Shown piece after piece: positions 8,735 to 17,606 of a DNA stretch of 49,214 nt. The stretch lies in contig CALQGY020000015.1 in the NCBI GenBank assembly GCA_943330235.2, forward strand, positions 1-49,214, read 5' to 3'. The stretch comes from Candidatus Kuenenia stuttgartensis (GTDB lineage: Bacteria; Gemmatimonadota; Gemmatimonadetes; Gemmatimonadales; Gemmatimonadaceae). The translations under genes and the position numbers were made by a program. How positions within the stretch are numbered: position 1 is the first letter of the stretch; every line of letters starts with the position of its first letter. The notes under the pieces were generated by a model. That model was not told where the DNA came from. It ran no database searches and saw nothing but the letters and a program-made list of their open reading frames with translations.

Positions 8735-10051
8735 ATGCTCGTTCGTTCTCGCCACCTCCTCGCGCTAGGTCTGACCCTCTCGGGTCTGACCCTCTCGGCC
8801 CCGACCCCGCTGGGCGCGCAGCAAGCCGCGGCCGACGCCGCAACCATCGCGAAGGCAAAGGCCATTCACGCCAAGGTGTTCTCGGTCGACACGCACGTGG
8901 ACATCAGCCCGAACAACTTTACGGCGTCGGGCCCCAACTACACGCAGAAGCTGCCGCGTACGCAGGTCGATCTGGTGAAGATGGAAGAGGGGGGCCTTTC
9001 CGGCGCGTTCCTCATCGTCTACGTGGGCCAGTCACCGCAGCTGGACTCGGCCGGTTTTGCCCGCGCGAACGCACAAGCCATGGAGAAGTTCGACGCCATT
9101 CATCGGCTGACGGAGCAGCTCGCGCCCGATCGCGCAGAGCTGGCGCTCACGGCGGCCGATGCGCGTCGCATTCAGGCGAGCGGCAAGCGCGCGATCTTCA
9201 TTGGCGTAGAGAACGGTTTCCCCATTGGCGCCGACGTCACCAACGTCAAGAAGTTCTACGACCGCGGCGGCCGCTACATGTCGCTGGCGCACAACGGACA
9301 CAGTCAGCTCTCCGATTCAAACACGGGCGAACGCGATGGCGTCTGGCTGCATCATGGCCTGAGCCCGCTCGGTCGGCAGGTGATTACCGAGATGAACCGT
9401 CTGGGCATGATGATCGACATCTCGCATCCGTCGAAGGAGTCGATGATGCAGACGCTGCAGCTGACGAAGGCACCGATCATCGCCTCGCACTCCGCCGTAC
9501 GCGCGATCTGCAATCACAGCCGCAATCTCGATGATGAACAGATGAAGGCGCTGGCCAAGAATGGCGGTGTCGCGCAGATCGTCGCGTTCAACAGCTACGT
9601 GAAGTGCGATCCCGTCAAGGACGACGCGCGCACAGCCGCGCGCGCCGCAGCCAACGATGCGCTGCGCGTCGAGTATGGCATAACGGCGACGCGACGCGAT
9701 TCGGTGACCGCACAGGTGTCGGCACTCCCGGAAGCGAAGCGCAATGAATATCTCGCCAAGCAAGAAGACATCACGGCGCGGCGATATCCGTCTGATCCGT
9801 CCGCGACGATTGCCGATTACGTGAATCACATCGACTACGCCGTGAAGCTGATGGGCATCGATCATGTCGGTATTTCGTCGGACTTCGACGGCGGTGGCGG
9901 CGTGGACGGATTCCGCAGCGCGTCGGATGCGATGAACATCACCGTCGAGCTGGTGAAGCGCGGCTACACGGAACCGCAGATCGCGAAGATCTGGGGCGGT
10001 AATCTGTTGCGCGTGATGGCCGACGTAGAAAAAGCCGCCGCGAAGAAATAG
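8735..10051 (+). CDS. Secreted membrane dipeptidase (peptidase family M19)
   Basis: 438-residue renal-dipeptidase-like enzyme. Residues 1 to about 29 are a signal peptide ending near LGAQQA. The M19 zinc ligands are visible: HVDIS at about 55 (HxD), GVENGFPIG near 150 (bridging Glu), and DISHPSKES and ASHSAVRAICNHSRN in the C-terminal half. GISSDFDGGG and the WGGNLLRV C-terminus are also conserved. It hydrolyses dipeptides in the periplasm or outside the cell. The ATG at 8735 gives a clean signal peptide. It follows the transporter operon after 44 bases and ends at a strong bidirectional hairpin, suggesting scavenging of both nucleosides and peptides. Confidence 0.9.
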   Translation: MLVRSRHLLALGLTLSGLTLSAPTPLGAQQAAADAATIAKAKAIHAKVFSVDTHVDISPNNFTASGPNYTQKLPRTQVDLVKMEEGGLSGAFLIVYVGQSPQLDSAGFARANAQAMEKFDAIHRLTEQLAPDRAELALTAADARRIQASGKRAIFIGVENGFPIGADVTNVKKFYDRGGRYMSLAHNGHSQLSDSNTGERDGVWLHHGLSPLGRQVITEMNRLGMMIDISHPSKESMMQTLQLTKAPIIASHSAVRAICNHSRNLDDEQMKALAKNGGVAQIVAFNSYVKCDPVKDDARTAARAAANDALRVEYGITATRRDSVTAQVSALPEAKRNEYLAKQEDITARRYPSDPSATIADYVNHIDYAVKLMGIDHVGISSDFDGGGGVDGFRSASDAMNITVELVKRGYTEPQIAKIWGGNLLRVMADVEKAAAKK

Positions 10052-10066
10052 CGTACGTCGTCAATG

Positions 10067-10104
10067 ACAAACGCCCACGCCGAATAATCGGCGTGGGCGT
10101 TTGT
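10067..10104. terminator. Bidirectional terminator hairpin
   Basis: A perfect 17-base inverted repeat (ACAAACGCCCACGCCGA and its complement) flanks a 4-base loop, ATAA. Its arms end in AAA on one side and TTT on the other. It lies between the convergent dipeptidase and tex genes and can serve both, though the T-tract is short. Confidence 0.8.
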
Positions 10105-10124
10105 ACATCCGGTACTGACGAACG

Positions 10125-12506
10125 CTATTTGAAGCGCATCCCGTTTGGCGCCACCGTGCCCTTGTTGGGCACGAATGACGGTTTGGCCGGTGCATTGGAT
10201 GTCGGCTTGTTCGTGCCGCGCGCGCCACCCTGCCCCACGCGATCACGCGACGCATGCGCGCGCACATCACCGCGGGTGCCACCACCTTCAGCGTCGCGCA
10301 CCGCATCGCGTGATGCCGGAGCGCCCGGAGCCCCGCCATCCTTACGCATGCTGAGCGCAATGCGACCGCGTGCGAGATCGACACTCTGCACGATGACTTT
10401 CACCTTCTGCCCCACCTGCACGACATCGTTGGGATCCTTCACATAGCGATCCGCCAACTGGCTCACGTGCACCAGACCATCCTGGTGCACGCCGATGTCC
10501 ACGAAACATCCGAAGGCGACGATGTTGGTCACGACGCCTTCAAGCACCATTCCCGGCAACAGATCGGCAGGCTTGGTCAGATCTTCGCGAAACGCGGGCG
10601 GTTCAAACGCAGCGCGCGGATCGCGGCCCGGCTTCTTGAGCTCCGCGACAATGTCACGCAACGTCGGCATGCCGACATCGGTGCTCACGTACTTCGTGAG
10701 TTCAATGCTGTCGGCGAGTGCGTCGTTGCCCACCAACGATCGCACGTCAACGCCGAGATCCGACGCCATGCGCTCAACCAGCGAGTAACGCTCGGGGTGT
10801 ACCGCGCTGCTGTCCAGCGGATGTGTGCCACCGCGCACGCGCAGGAATCCGGCGGCCTGCTCGAACGCCTTCGCGCCCAACCGCGGCACGGCCTTGAGAT
10901 CGGCACGCGAGACAATGCCACCCTTCGCATCGCGCATGGTCACGATGGATTGCGCGAGCCCAGGACCGATGCCGGCGACGTACGCCAGCAATGCCGCAGA
11001 CGCCGTGTTCACTTCTACGCCAACGCGGTTCACGCAGCTCTCCACGATGTCATCGAGACGCTGCTTGAGGCGCGTCTGGTTGACGTCATGCTGATACTGC
11101 CCGACACCAATGGACTTGGGATCGATCTTCACCAACTCGGCCAGCGGATCCTGCAGACGACGCGCGATGGATACCGCGCCGCGCAACGACACATCGAGTT
11201 CCGGAAACTCGCTGCGGGCCAGATCGCTGGCGGAGTACACCGACGCGCCCGCCTCGTTCACCACGACCACCTGCGGACGTTCTCCGGACGCAGGCGCATC
11301 AAGTTCACGCAACGCAGCCTTCGTGAGCGTTTCTGTTTCGCGACTCGCGGTGCCGTTTCCGATCGCAATGAGCTCCGGCGTAAACCGCGTGATTAACGCG
11401 CGAATGGCCCCGGCAAAACGATCTTCTTGATGCAGGTACAACGTATCGGTATGGACCAACGCACCGGTGGCGCTCACCACGGCGACCTTCACGCCGGTGC
11501 GAAATCCGGGATCGAGACCCACCACGCGCTTCTCGCCGGCGGGGGCCGACAGCAGCAATTGCTCGAGGTTGCGTCCGAACACCGTGATCGCTTCGTCGTC
11601 GGCGCGCGTCTTGAGTTCAACGCGCAGCTCCACCTCAATCGCGGGCGACAACAGCCGCTTGTACGCATCGGCCGCCACCAGCGCAAGTTGCTGCACCGCA
11701 CGACGCGCGCCCGTCACTTCGCGGGCGAGTCGCGCCTGGATCTCCTCGAGCGGTGCCTCCACACGCCACAGCAGCTCGCCTTCGGTCTCGCCGCGGCGAA
11801 TGGCCAGCATGCGATGACTAGGGATCGTGCCAAGCGCCTCAGCGTATTCGAAATAATCGCGGAACTTGGAGTCGTCGCTCTTCTTCTCGGCGATCACCAT
11901 GCTCTTGACGACACCCTTGGCACGTGTGACCTCGCGCACCCAGCCGCGAATCACGGCATCTTCGGCCACCTGTTCCGAGATGATGTCGCGCGCGCCCTGC
12001 AGCGCCGCGTCCGCGGTGGGGACTTCCGAGGGTTTCCCGTCTACCTCGGGCAACACATGCTGCGCGGCCTGCGCGAGCACCGCCGCGTCATCAACCGTCC
12101 CCTGCCACAGTGATTCGGCCAGCGGGCCCAATCCCCGTTCGCGCGCAATCATCGCACGCGTGCGACGCTTCGGCTTGAACGGGAGATACAGATCTTCAAG
12201 CGCCTGCTTCGTATCGGCGCCGAGAATGAGTGTTTTCAGTGCGTCGTCGAGCTTGCCCTGTTCGTCGATGCTCTTCAGAATCGCGGCACGACGTTCTTCC
12301 ATCTCGTGCAAGTATTCGCCGCGATCGCGCACATCGCGTAGCTGGACCTCGTCCAGGCCGCCGGTCACCTCTTTCCGGTAGCGCGCGATAAAAGGAAGGG
12401 TCGCGCCTTCCGCAAACAGTGCCAGTGTGCTGCGCACTTGCTGCGGATTGATGGACAGTTCGGTCGCGACGCGCGCGACGAGTGCGGGAGCTAGCGGTTC
12501 AGTCAT
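10125..12506 (-). CDS. tex: Tex-family RNA-binding transcription accessory protein
   Basis: 793-residue Tex protein. It has an N-terminal helical region (LPFIARYRKEVTGGLDE), a YqgF-like RNase H fold around 330-460 (VVGLDPGFRTGVKVAVV, IAIGNGTASRETE), helix-hairpin-helix repeats around 500-560 (NTASAALLAYVAGIGPGLA), and an S1 RNA-binding domain near 650-720 (GMVLEGVVTNIVAFGCFVDIGVHQDGLV begins it). After S1 there is a disordered Gly/Ala/Arg-rich tail of about 70 residues. Tex binds nucleic acids and affects transcription and stress tolerance. It is monocistronic, and a strong hairpin follows its stop. Confidence 0.95.
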   Translation of the reverse strand: MTEPLAPALVARVATELSINPQQVRSTLALFAEGATLPFIARYRKEVTGGLDEVQLRDVRDRGEYLHEMEERRAAILKSIDEQGKLDDALKTLILGADTKQALEDLYLPFKPKRRTRAMIARERGLGPLAESLWQGTVDDAAVLAQAAQHVLPEVDGKPSEVPTADAALQGARDIISEQVAEDAVIRGWVREVTRAKGVVKSMVIAEKKSDDSKFRDYFEYAEALGTIPSHRMLAIRRGETEGELLWRVEAPLEEIQARLAREVTGARRAVQQLALVAADAYKRLLSPAIEVELRVELKTRADDEAITVFGRNLEQLLLSAPAGEKRVVGLDPGFRTGVKVAVVSATGALVHTDTLYLHQEDRFAGAIRALITRFTPELIAIGNGTASRETETLTKAALRELDAPASGERPQVVVVNEAGASVYSASDLARSEFPELDVSLRGAVSIARRLQDPLAELVKIDPKSIGVGQYQHDVNQTRLKQRLDDIVESCVNRVGVEVNTASAALLAYVAGIGPGLAQSIVTMRDAKGGIVSRADLKAVPRLGAKAFEQAAGFLRVRGGTHPLDSSAVHPERYSLVERMASDLGVDVRSLVGNDALADSIELTKYVSTDVGMPTLRDIVAELKKPGRDPRAAFEPPAFREDLTKPADLLPGMVLEGVVTNIVAFGCFVDIGVHQDGLVHVSQLADRYVKDPNDVVQVGQKVKVIVQSVDLARGRIALSMRKDGGAPGAPASRDAVRDAEGGGTRGDVRAHASRDRVGQGGARGTNKPTSNAPAKPSFVPNKGTVAPNGMRFK

Positions 12507-12602
12507 AGGCGGTGAACGTACGCACGCGCTGCAGTGAATTCCACGGGTTGCGTTTTACGGAGATGCACATCCTGAGCGAGCCAACGGATGTGGCTGCCGA
12601 TA

Positions 12603-13580
12603 TCAGTCGCAGCCCGCCACCGCACTCTCCCATTGTACGCGCCATACGCCCGCACGGCGGGTCAGCAGCGCCGCACCGAGTGCGACCCCGTCATCGCGAC
12701 CGAACAGCAGATGCACATCAGACGACACGCCGGTGCGAAACGCCAGTAACGGTTCGGCCACCACCAACTCGTCCTCACTGCCGGATGCGCGTTCGTGCCA
12801 TGCGACCGTCCATTGACGCGCATCGTTGCCCGTCTGGTCGATGACGAGCACCAGACGCTCCTCCTTGGGTGCGTCTTCCTGATTCACCCGTCGCGCCAGT
12901 GTCGCGACCACAAACCCGGAATCGAGCCCCTTGGTGCGCCACGCACGCAACACGACGAACGGCAACCCACGGAACGTCGCGACGGTGTCGTCACGCACAC
13001 CCGACGCCAATCGCGTCAGGTCGATCGCGAGTCGCGCGGAGTCACGCGGGGAAAGCCCTTCGATGGAATCGAGCGTGATGGCCGAAACACGTCCCGCCAT
13101 AAACGCTGCGGTCCACGGCGCCACCGATTGACCACCGTCCACCGCCAACCGAGCCACGGGCCACGCGGTACAACCTGCCTCGACGCGCGGAGCGCCGTCG
13201 ACGCTGACGCGCGCAGTACCGACCAGCCCTGCACGTGAGAACAGCTGGACCTGCGCGCTACCCAGCTGTGCGGCGAGTCCGGCCGTATCGCCCACCGTCA
13301 GCTCTGTAGCTTCTGGACGCAGCACCGACCCCGACGTGAGCCCGCCATCAACCGTGGGCAGGACGATGAACAGCCCGGCATCGATATTCCAACCGTTCGC
13401 CACCAACGCCAGCGAATCGGCGGGCGCGGACGCGCCGGCCACTGCGGGATTGGACGCATCGACCGCTCCCCCTGCCGACCGTCGATCACAGGCGCCGAGT
13501 GCCGTGAAAAGAACCGCGAGCACCCATCGGGTGGTGCGACCGGACCCACCCGCGCCGCGTGCACGACCACACCGTGACAC
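12603..13580 (-). CDS. Putative lipoprotein of unknown function
   Basis: I do not recognise a family. The protein has a hydrophobic segment WVLAVLFTALGAC ending in a lipobox (TALGAC), then a Gly/Ala/Ser linker and about 280 residues of mixed alpha/beta character without obvious catalytic motifs. It is probably anchored to the inner leaflet of the outer membrane or to the inner membrane. The start is uncertain: the frame is open to an ATG at 13667, but a GTG at 13580 gives a more normal signal length, and no clear ribosome site supports either. It is divergent from the MFS gene and may share its promoter region. Confidence 0.65.
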   Translation of the reverse strand: MSRCGRARGAGGSGRTTRWVLAVLFTALGACDRRSAGGAVDASNPAVAGASAPADSLALVANGWNIDAGLFIVLPTVDGGLTSGSVLRPEATELTVGDTAGLAAQLGSAQVQLFSRAGLVGTARVSVDGAPRVEAGCTAWPVARLAVDGGQSVAPWTAAFMAGRVSAITLDSIEGLSPRDSARLAIDLTRLASGVRDDTVATFRGLPFVVLRAWRTKGLDSGFVVATLARRVNQEDAPKEERLVLVIDQTGNDARQWTVAWHERASGSEDELVVAEPLLAFRTGVSSDVHLLFGRDDGVALGAALLTRRAGVWRVQWESAVAGCD

Positions 13581-13687
13581 CGGAGGGGAGCGAAACACGG
13601 AAAATACGTCACGTGACGCGCTGGACAGGGGCGTGATTAGCACAGACAATAATCTGTCGTACTTCACCCTTCATTACGAGACTCCGC

Positions 13688-15058
13688 ATGGCGAACGGGC
13701 AACCGGCTTCCCGTGGCATCCTGAACGCGTTGGGGCTGCACCGCCCTGAACTCCGCGCCTGGGCCATGTACGATTGGGCCGTTTCGTCGATGCAGACGGT
13801 GATCTCCACCGCCGTCTTTCCGATCTACTTCTTGAAAGTCGCCGCCGTCAACATGTCGCCGGCGCAGGGCACGCAGGCGCTGGGTATCGCGAACACGGTC
13901 GCCGCAATCTTCATAGCCGTGCTCGCCCCGATTCTCGGCGCGATTGCCGACTACAAGGCCGCGAAGAAACGCTTTCTGGTGGGCTTCATGCTGTTGGGCG
14001 TTACCGCCACGGCGATGATGTTCCTCATTCAGCACGGTCAGCTGATCTTTGCCTCCATCCTGTTCGTGCTTTCGATGGCGGGTGCATCCGGCAGTATGAC
14101 GTTCTATGAATCACTGCTGCCGCACATCGCCAGCGAAGATGAGATGGATCGCGTCTCCACGGCGGGATATGCGCTGGGCTACATCGGAGGCGGGCTCCTG
14201 CTGGCGCTCAATCTGGCGTGGATTTCGAATCCCGGTGCCTTCGGCCTGCCGCATGGTCCCGACCTCACGCGCGCACAGGCCACGCTGCCGTCGCGTCTGG
14301 CATTCCTGTCGGTCGGCGTGTGGTGGCTGCTCTTTTCCATTCCCGTGCTGCGCGGAGTACCGGAACCCAAGCGCGCCATCGAAGTCGATGAGTCGGCGAA
14401 CGCGAATCCTTGGCGGGTGGCCTTCACGCGGCTTGGTGAAACGCTGCGTGAGTTGCGACACTACAAGCAGGCCGCGCTCGCCATGCTGGCATTCACCATC
14501 TACAACGACGGTATTCAGACCATCGTGAAAATGGCGACGGCGTTCGGTGCGGAAATCGGCATCGCGCAGAGCGATCTGATCAGCGCCATTCTGCTCGTGC
14601 AGTTCATCGGCATTCCCTTCGCGTTTGGCTTCGGTGCGCTCGCCGGCAAACTCGGCACCAAGCGGTCCATCGGGTTGGGCTTGGTGGTGTATACCGGTAT
14701 CTGCATCTTCGGGTACAGCATCAACAGCACCCGCGAGTTCTACATCCTCGCGTGTCTGGTCGGTCTCGTGCAGGGTGGCACGCAGGCGCTCAGTCGATCG
14801 CTCTTTGCCAACATGATTCCGAAACACAAGAGCGGTGAGTTCTTCGGCTTCTACTCCGTGTTCGAGAAGTTCGGTGGCATTCTGGGACCGCTCGTCTTCG
14901 CTATCGCCGTCGGACAGAGCGGCAGCAGTCGCGTCGCCATTCTCTGGGTCATCGCGTTCTTCGTGATTGGCGGCGCATTGTTGGCGTTCGTCAATGTCCC
15001 CGAAGGCGAACGTGCCGCGCGCGCCGCGGACGCATCCGTACGCGCGCTCGAAAGCTGA
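13688..15058 (+). CDS. MFS transporter, UMF1/Atg22-like family
   Basis: 456-residue carrier with about 12 predicted membrane helices. The N-terminal motif AWAMYDWAVSSMQTVISTAVFPIYF is characteristic of the UMF1/Atg22-like branch of the major facilitator superfamily, as is GYALGYIGGGLLLALN. The central loop (about 235-255) is charged. Substrates of the bacterial members are mostly unknown, and Atg22 exports amino acids from the vacuole. Its start is 20 bases from the ATG end of the opposing open frame. An imperfect palindrome with arms ACAGA/TCTGT (about 13641-13656) lies just upstream and could be an operator. Confidence 0.85.
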   Translation: MANGQPASRGILNALGLHRPELRAWAMYDWAVSSMQTVISTAVFPIYFLKVAAVNMSPAQGTQALGIANTVAAIFIAVLAPILGAIADYKAAKKRFLVGFMLLGVTATAMMFLIQHGQLIFASILFVLSMAGASGSMTFYESLLPHIASEDEMDRVSTAGYALGYIGGGLLLALNLAWISNPGAFGLPHGPDLTRAQATLPSRLAFLSVGVWWLLFSIPVLRGVPEPKRAIEVDESANANPWRVAFTRLGETLRELRHYKQAALAMLAFTIYNDGIQTIVKMATAFGAEIGIAQSDLISAILLVQFIGIPFAFGFGALAGKLGTKRSIGLGLVVYTGICIFGYSINSTREFYILACLVGLVQGGTQALSRSLFANMIPKHKSGEFFGFYSVFEKFGGILGPLVFAIAVGQSGSSRVAILWVIAFFVIGGALLAFVNVPEGERAARAADASVRALES

Positions 15059-15130
15059 GGCAGCAGAGCGCATCTCGCGCAACGCGATCGCGCAACGCGA
15101 TGGGCGTCGCAGACCATCGGAGGCAACCGC

Positions 15131-16522
15131 GTGCTGTATGAAGCGCTCAAACCCATCGTCGGCATTGCCCTGCGCTGGTACTATCGGTCGGTGCTGGTAG
15201 CCAATGGTGATCGTATTCCGCGCGATGGTCCGGTCTTTCTGGCGGCCAATCATCCGAATGCGCTCACCGATGCCATGGTGGTGGGTTGGACGTCACCGCG
15301 GCGCGTGCGCTTCACGGCCAAGGCCACGCTCTTCGGCCATCCACTGGCCGCGCGCATCCTCCACGCGATCGGGGTGATTCCGCTGCGCCGCGCCGCGGAT
15401 GAACGTGCGCGCGACGCGAGCGGCCGGAGCGAACCGCACGATCTCGCCGCGTCGATGCCGGACGCGACTCGAAACGCTTCGTCGTTCGCCGCCGTCGCCG
15501 ACGCGCTCGCCGAGGACGCGTGCATCGTGCTCTTCCCCGAGGGGAAAACGCACGACGAACCCGCCATGGCCCCCATGCGCACCGGACTGGCGCGCATGGC
15601 GCTGATGGCGCGCGACGAACGCGGCGTACGCGGGATCCGCATTGTCCCGGTGGGGCTGCTGTTCGAACGCAAAGCGGAACCGCGGACACGCATCTTGTTG
15701 CAGATCGGCGAACCGATCGATCTGGATGGGATCGGCAGTGGGCCCTCTACCGTAGCCACGCTCACGGAGTTGATTGATCAGCGGCTGCGCGCGGTCACGC
15801 TCAACTTCGAGAGTCACGCGGATGCCGAACGCATTCAGCTCTTAAGCCAAACGCTGGTGGCCCTGGTCGAGCCCACGACGGACGTGGGCGAGGGCGCCCC
15901 GCCGTTAGCACGCACGTTGGCAACCGTGCGTCGTATTGAACGCGCGCAGACCACGTTGCGCGCGCGCGGTGGCCACGATGTCACCGCGCGCATCGACGCC
16001 TTCGAGCGACGACTCCGCGCCTTCCGCGAACAGCTCGCACGCGAACGCATCAACGTGCACGATCTCGCGATCGACCTGTCCACTCGGCTGGGCGCCCGCT
16101 TCGTGGTGCGCGAAGTCGCGATGGCCGCGGCCTTGCTGCCCGTCGTCCTGTGGGGACGCGCCACGCATCTGCTGCCGCTGCGATTGGCACGCTACATCGC
16201 CCTGCGCAATGTGCGGTCGCTGGACGAACCGCCCATGCGCACCTTCGTCGTCGGGCTGGTGCTCGTGTTGGCCACGTACGTCGTGGGCACCGTGGCGGTC
16301 TGGCGCGCCGTCGGACCGTGGTGGGCGCTCCTCTTTCTGGTGTCGCTCGTCCCGTCGGCCAGCCTCGACGTGCGCTACAGCGACCGGATGCGTCGCGCGC
16401 GTGCCCGCGCCCGGGCGTATCGGCGGTTTCGCGCCACGCCAGCGCTGCTCGCATCCCTCAAGGCCGACGCCGAGTTCCTGCAGTCCGAAGCCGGTGCGCT
16501 GGAGCAGTTGGCGTCGGGGTGA
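15131..16522 (+). CDS. 1-acyl-glycerol-3-phosphate acyltransferase-like membrane protein
   Basis: 463-residue protein with an N-terminal PlsC-type acyltransferase domain. The catalytic NHPNALTDA box (NHx4D) lies at about 38-46, followed by GVIPLRR and the FPEGKTH motif near 137-143. The C-terminal half has a coiled region (about 255-310) and two or three hydrophobic helices (about 325-430), so the enzyme is probably membrane-anchored. It should acylate lysophosphatidate or a related lipid. The GTG start is supported by the conserved beginning LYEALKPIVGIALRWYYR. The spacer before it (15073-15098) contains two copies of CGCGCAACGCGAT. Confidence 0.85.
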   Translation: MLYEALKPIVGIALRWYYRSVLVANGDRIPRDGPVFLAANHPNALTDAMVVGWTSPRRVRFTAKATLFGHPLAARILHAIGVIPLRRAADERARDASGRSEPHDLAASMPDATRNASSFAAVADALAEDACIVLFPEGKTHDEPAMAPMRTGLARMALMARDERGVRGIRIVPVGLLFERKAEPRTRILLQIGEPIDLDGIGSGPSTVATLTELIDQRLRAVTLNFESHADAERIQLLSQTLVALVEPTTDVGEGAPPLARTLATVRRIERAQTTLRARGGHDVTARIDAFERRLRAFREQLARERINVHDLAIDLSTRLGARFVVREVAMAAALLPVVLWGRATHLLPLRLARYIALRNVRSLDEPPMRTFVVGLVLVLATYVVGTVAVWRAVGPWWALLFLVSLVPSASLDVRYSDRMRRARARARAYRRFRATPALLASLKADAEFLQSEAGALEQLASG

Positions 16523-16528
16523 GGCACG

Positions 16529-16891
16529 TCAGCGATGTCGCAGCTGCTCGTCATGCGGGGGGTACACCGGCCCGGCCAAGTCCCAGTGCCAAGCCTCGCG
16601 TCGGATGGCGGTGCGCGGATCGCGAAGCGGCTTGTATTGAAGCCGGTCGGCCGGCAGCCCGAGCGCATCGCCATAGGCCAACAGGCGATCCCGGTCGGTA
16701 CTGACGAGGTGGACCATCGGACGACCGAGCCACACATGGCGGTGGAGCCAGACCCCACCATCCATGGCGTGTACCATCCCGTCTCGGCGCTTCTCGAATT
16801 CGACCGCGCCGAACGCACGATTCACCGCGAGCAGGCGTTGCTCGCGGCGTGCATCATCCGTATCGGCGACAATGGGCGGCAAGGGAGGCAT
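16529..16891 (-). CDS. DUF4031-like small protein
   Basis: 120-residue protein. Its core (GGVWLHRHVWLGRPMVHLVSTDRDRLLAYGDALGL, then YKPLRDPRTA) resembles DUF4031, in which a short beta-hairpin and a His-containing segment precede a conserved histidine/aspartate C-terminal motif. Here the corresponding C-terminal part reads AWHWDLAGPVYPP. The function is unknown. The gene is convergent with the acyltransferase, with only 6 bases between stops, and lies downstream of the prepilin gene on the same strand. Confidence 0.65.
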   Translation of the reverse strand: MPPLPPIVADTDDARREQRLLAVNRAFGAVEFEKRRDGMVHAMDGGVWLHRHVWLGRPMVHLVSTDRDRLLAYGDALGLPADRLQYKPLRDPRTAIRREAWHWDLAGPVYPPHDEQLRHR

Positions 16892-16933
16892 GCGGGGATT
16901 CTAACCACGATGCCGGCCGCATGATCGACGGCC

Positions 16934-17323
16934 CTATCGGCAGGCCACCTGCCCCTCAATCGTGGCCGGCGCCACGGCCGCGGCCTGACCGTAGAACACC
17001 GCGCAGGTCAACGGGGCCGCCGCCGGATGCGTGGTCGTCGCTGACCATCCGCGGGCGGTCGCTTCGGTGATCGTCAACACGACCCCGCTGGACGGCCGGA
17101 ACGACAGCGAGCCGATCGCCGGAGCGTAGGTCTCGTTGTAGTAGAAGTAGTCTTCCTGCACGGACGACAGATTTTTCAGATCACTCTTGAGCGACGCCGC
17201 GAAGGCCTTGCCCTTGGTGTTCTGAAATTTCGGGATCGCGATCGCAGCGAGGATACCGATGATCACCACGACGATCAGCAATTCGATAAGGGTGAATCCC
17301 CGTCGATGGCCTTCGTTGGACAT
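16934..17323 (-). CDS. Type IV prepilin / pseudopilin
   Basis: 129-residue protein with a canonical class III leader: MSNEGHRRG, then FTLIELLIVVVIIGILAAIAIPKF. Prepilin peptidase should cut between Gly9 and Phe10, and Glu5 of the mature protein (the invariant Glu) is present. The mature domain has KGKAFAASLKSDLKNL and a C-terminal pair of cysteines (TCAVFYG and VACR at the end) that could form the D-loop disulphide typical of pilins. The size fits a major pilin or GspG-like pseudopilin. No other pilus genes are nearby. A sigma-54-type promoter lies about 90 bases upstream. Confidence 0.88.
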   Translation of the reverse strand: MSNEGHRRGFTLIELLIVVVIIGILAAIAIPKFQNTKGKAFAASLKSDLKNLSSVQEDYFYYNETYAPAIGSLSFRPSSGVVLTITEATARGWSATTTHPAAAPLTCAVFYGQAAAVAPATIEGQVACR

Positions 17324-17410
17324 GCGGATTTCTCGGTCGAGAGCTGAATGACGTCGAGGTCGGGGGATACCGACCGGCAGGAAACTCCCGCCTTCTGCAG
17401 TCTTTGTAAG

Positions 17411-17424
17411 GCAACCCGAGTGCC
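17411..17424 (-). promoter_or_regulatory. Sigma-54 (-24/-12) promoter for the prepilin gene
   Basis: On the minus strand the sequence reads GGCACTCGGGTTGC. The invariant GG and GC are separated by exactly 10 bases, as required by the consensus TGGCACRNNNNTTGCA. Transcription would start near 17399, giving an untranslated leader of about 75 bases before the prepilin start. Pilin genes in Pseudomonas, Geobacter and Myxococcus are known to use sigma-54. Confidence 0.65.
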
Positions 17425-17606
17425 GCAATTCTCAAAAGCACCTAAATCGTTGTATATCAATATATTACGATGTCACTGGATTGCTTTCACGAGAGTGAAT
17501 AGTCTCGCACCCCTCGGCTTTCCGTGCAAAGTGCAAGAGCGTGTGGTGTGAGGATCGGGGCCACGCTGTGACGGTTCACCATCGTCGCCGGCCCCGAACG
17601 CCACCC

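Noticed and set aside
10467..11396. 309-residue open frame on the plus strand antisense to tex
   Set aside because: High-GC shadow of tex; histidine/arginine-rich product without family features and without a ribosome site.
13605..13620. CGTCACGTGACG palindrome resembling parS
   Set aside because: Only the CACGTG core fits; the flanks do not match the parS consensus, and it lies in the 5' end of another open frame.
12603..13667. Extended start at 13667 for the 12.6 kb lipoprotein
   Set aside because: It would place about 60 residues before the lipobox, longer than a normal signal peptide; kept only as an alternative.
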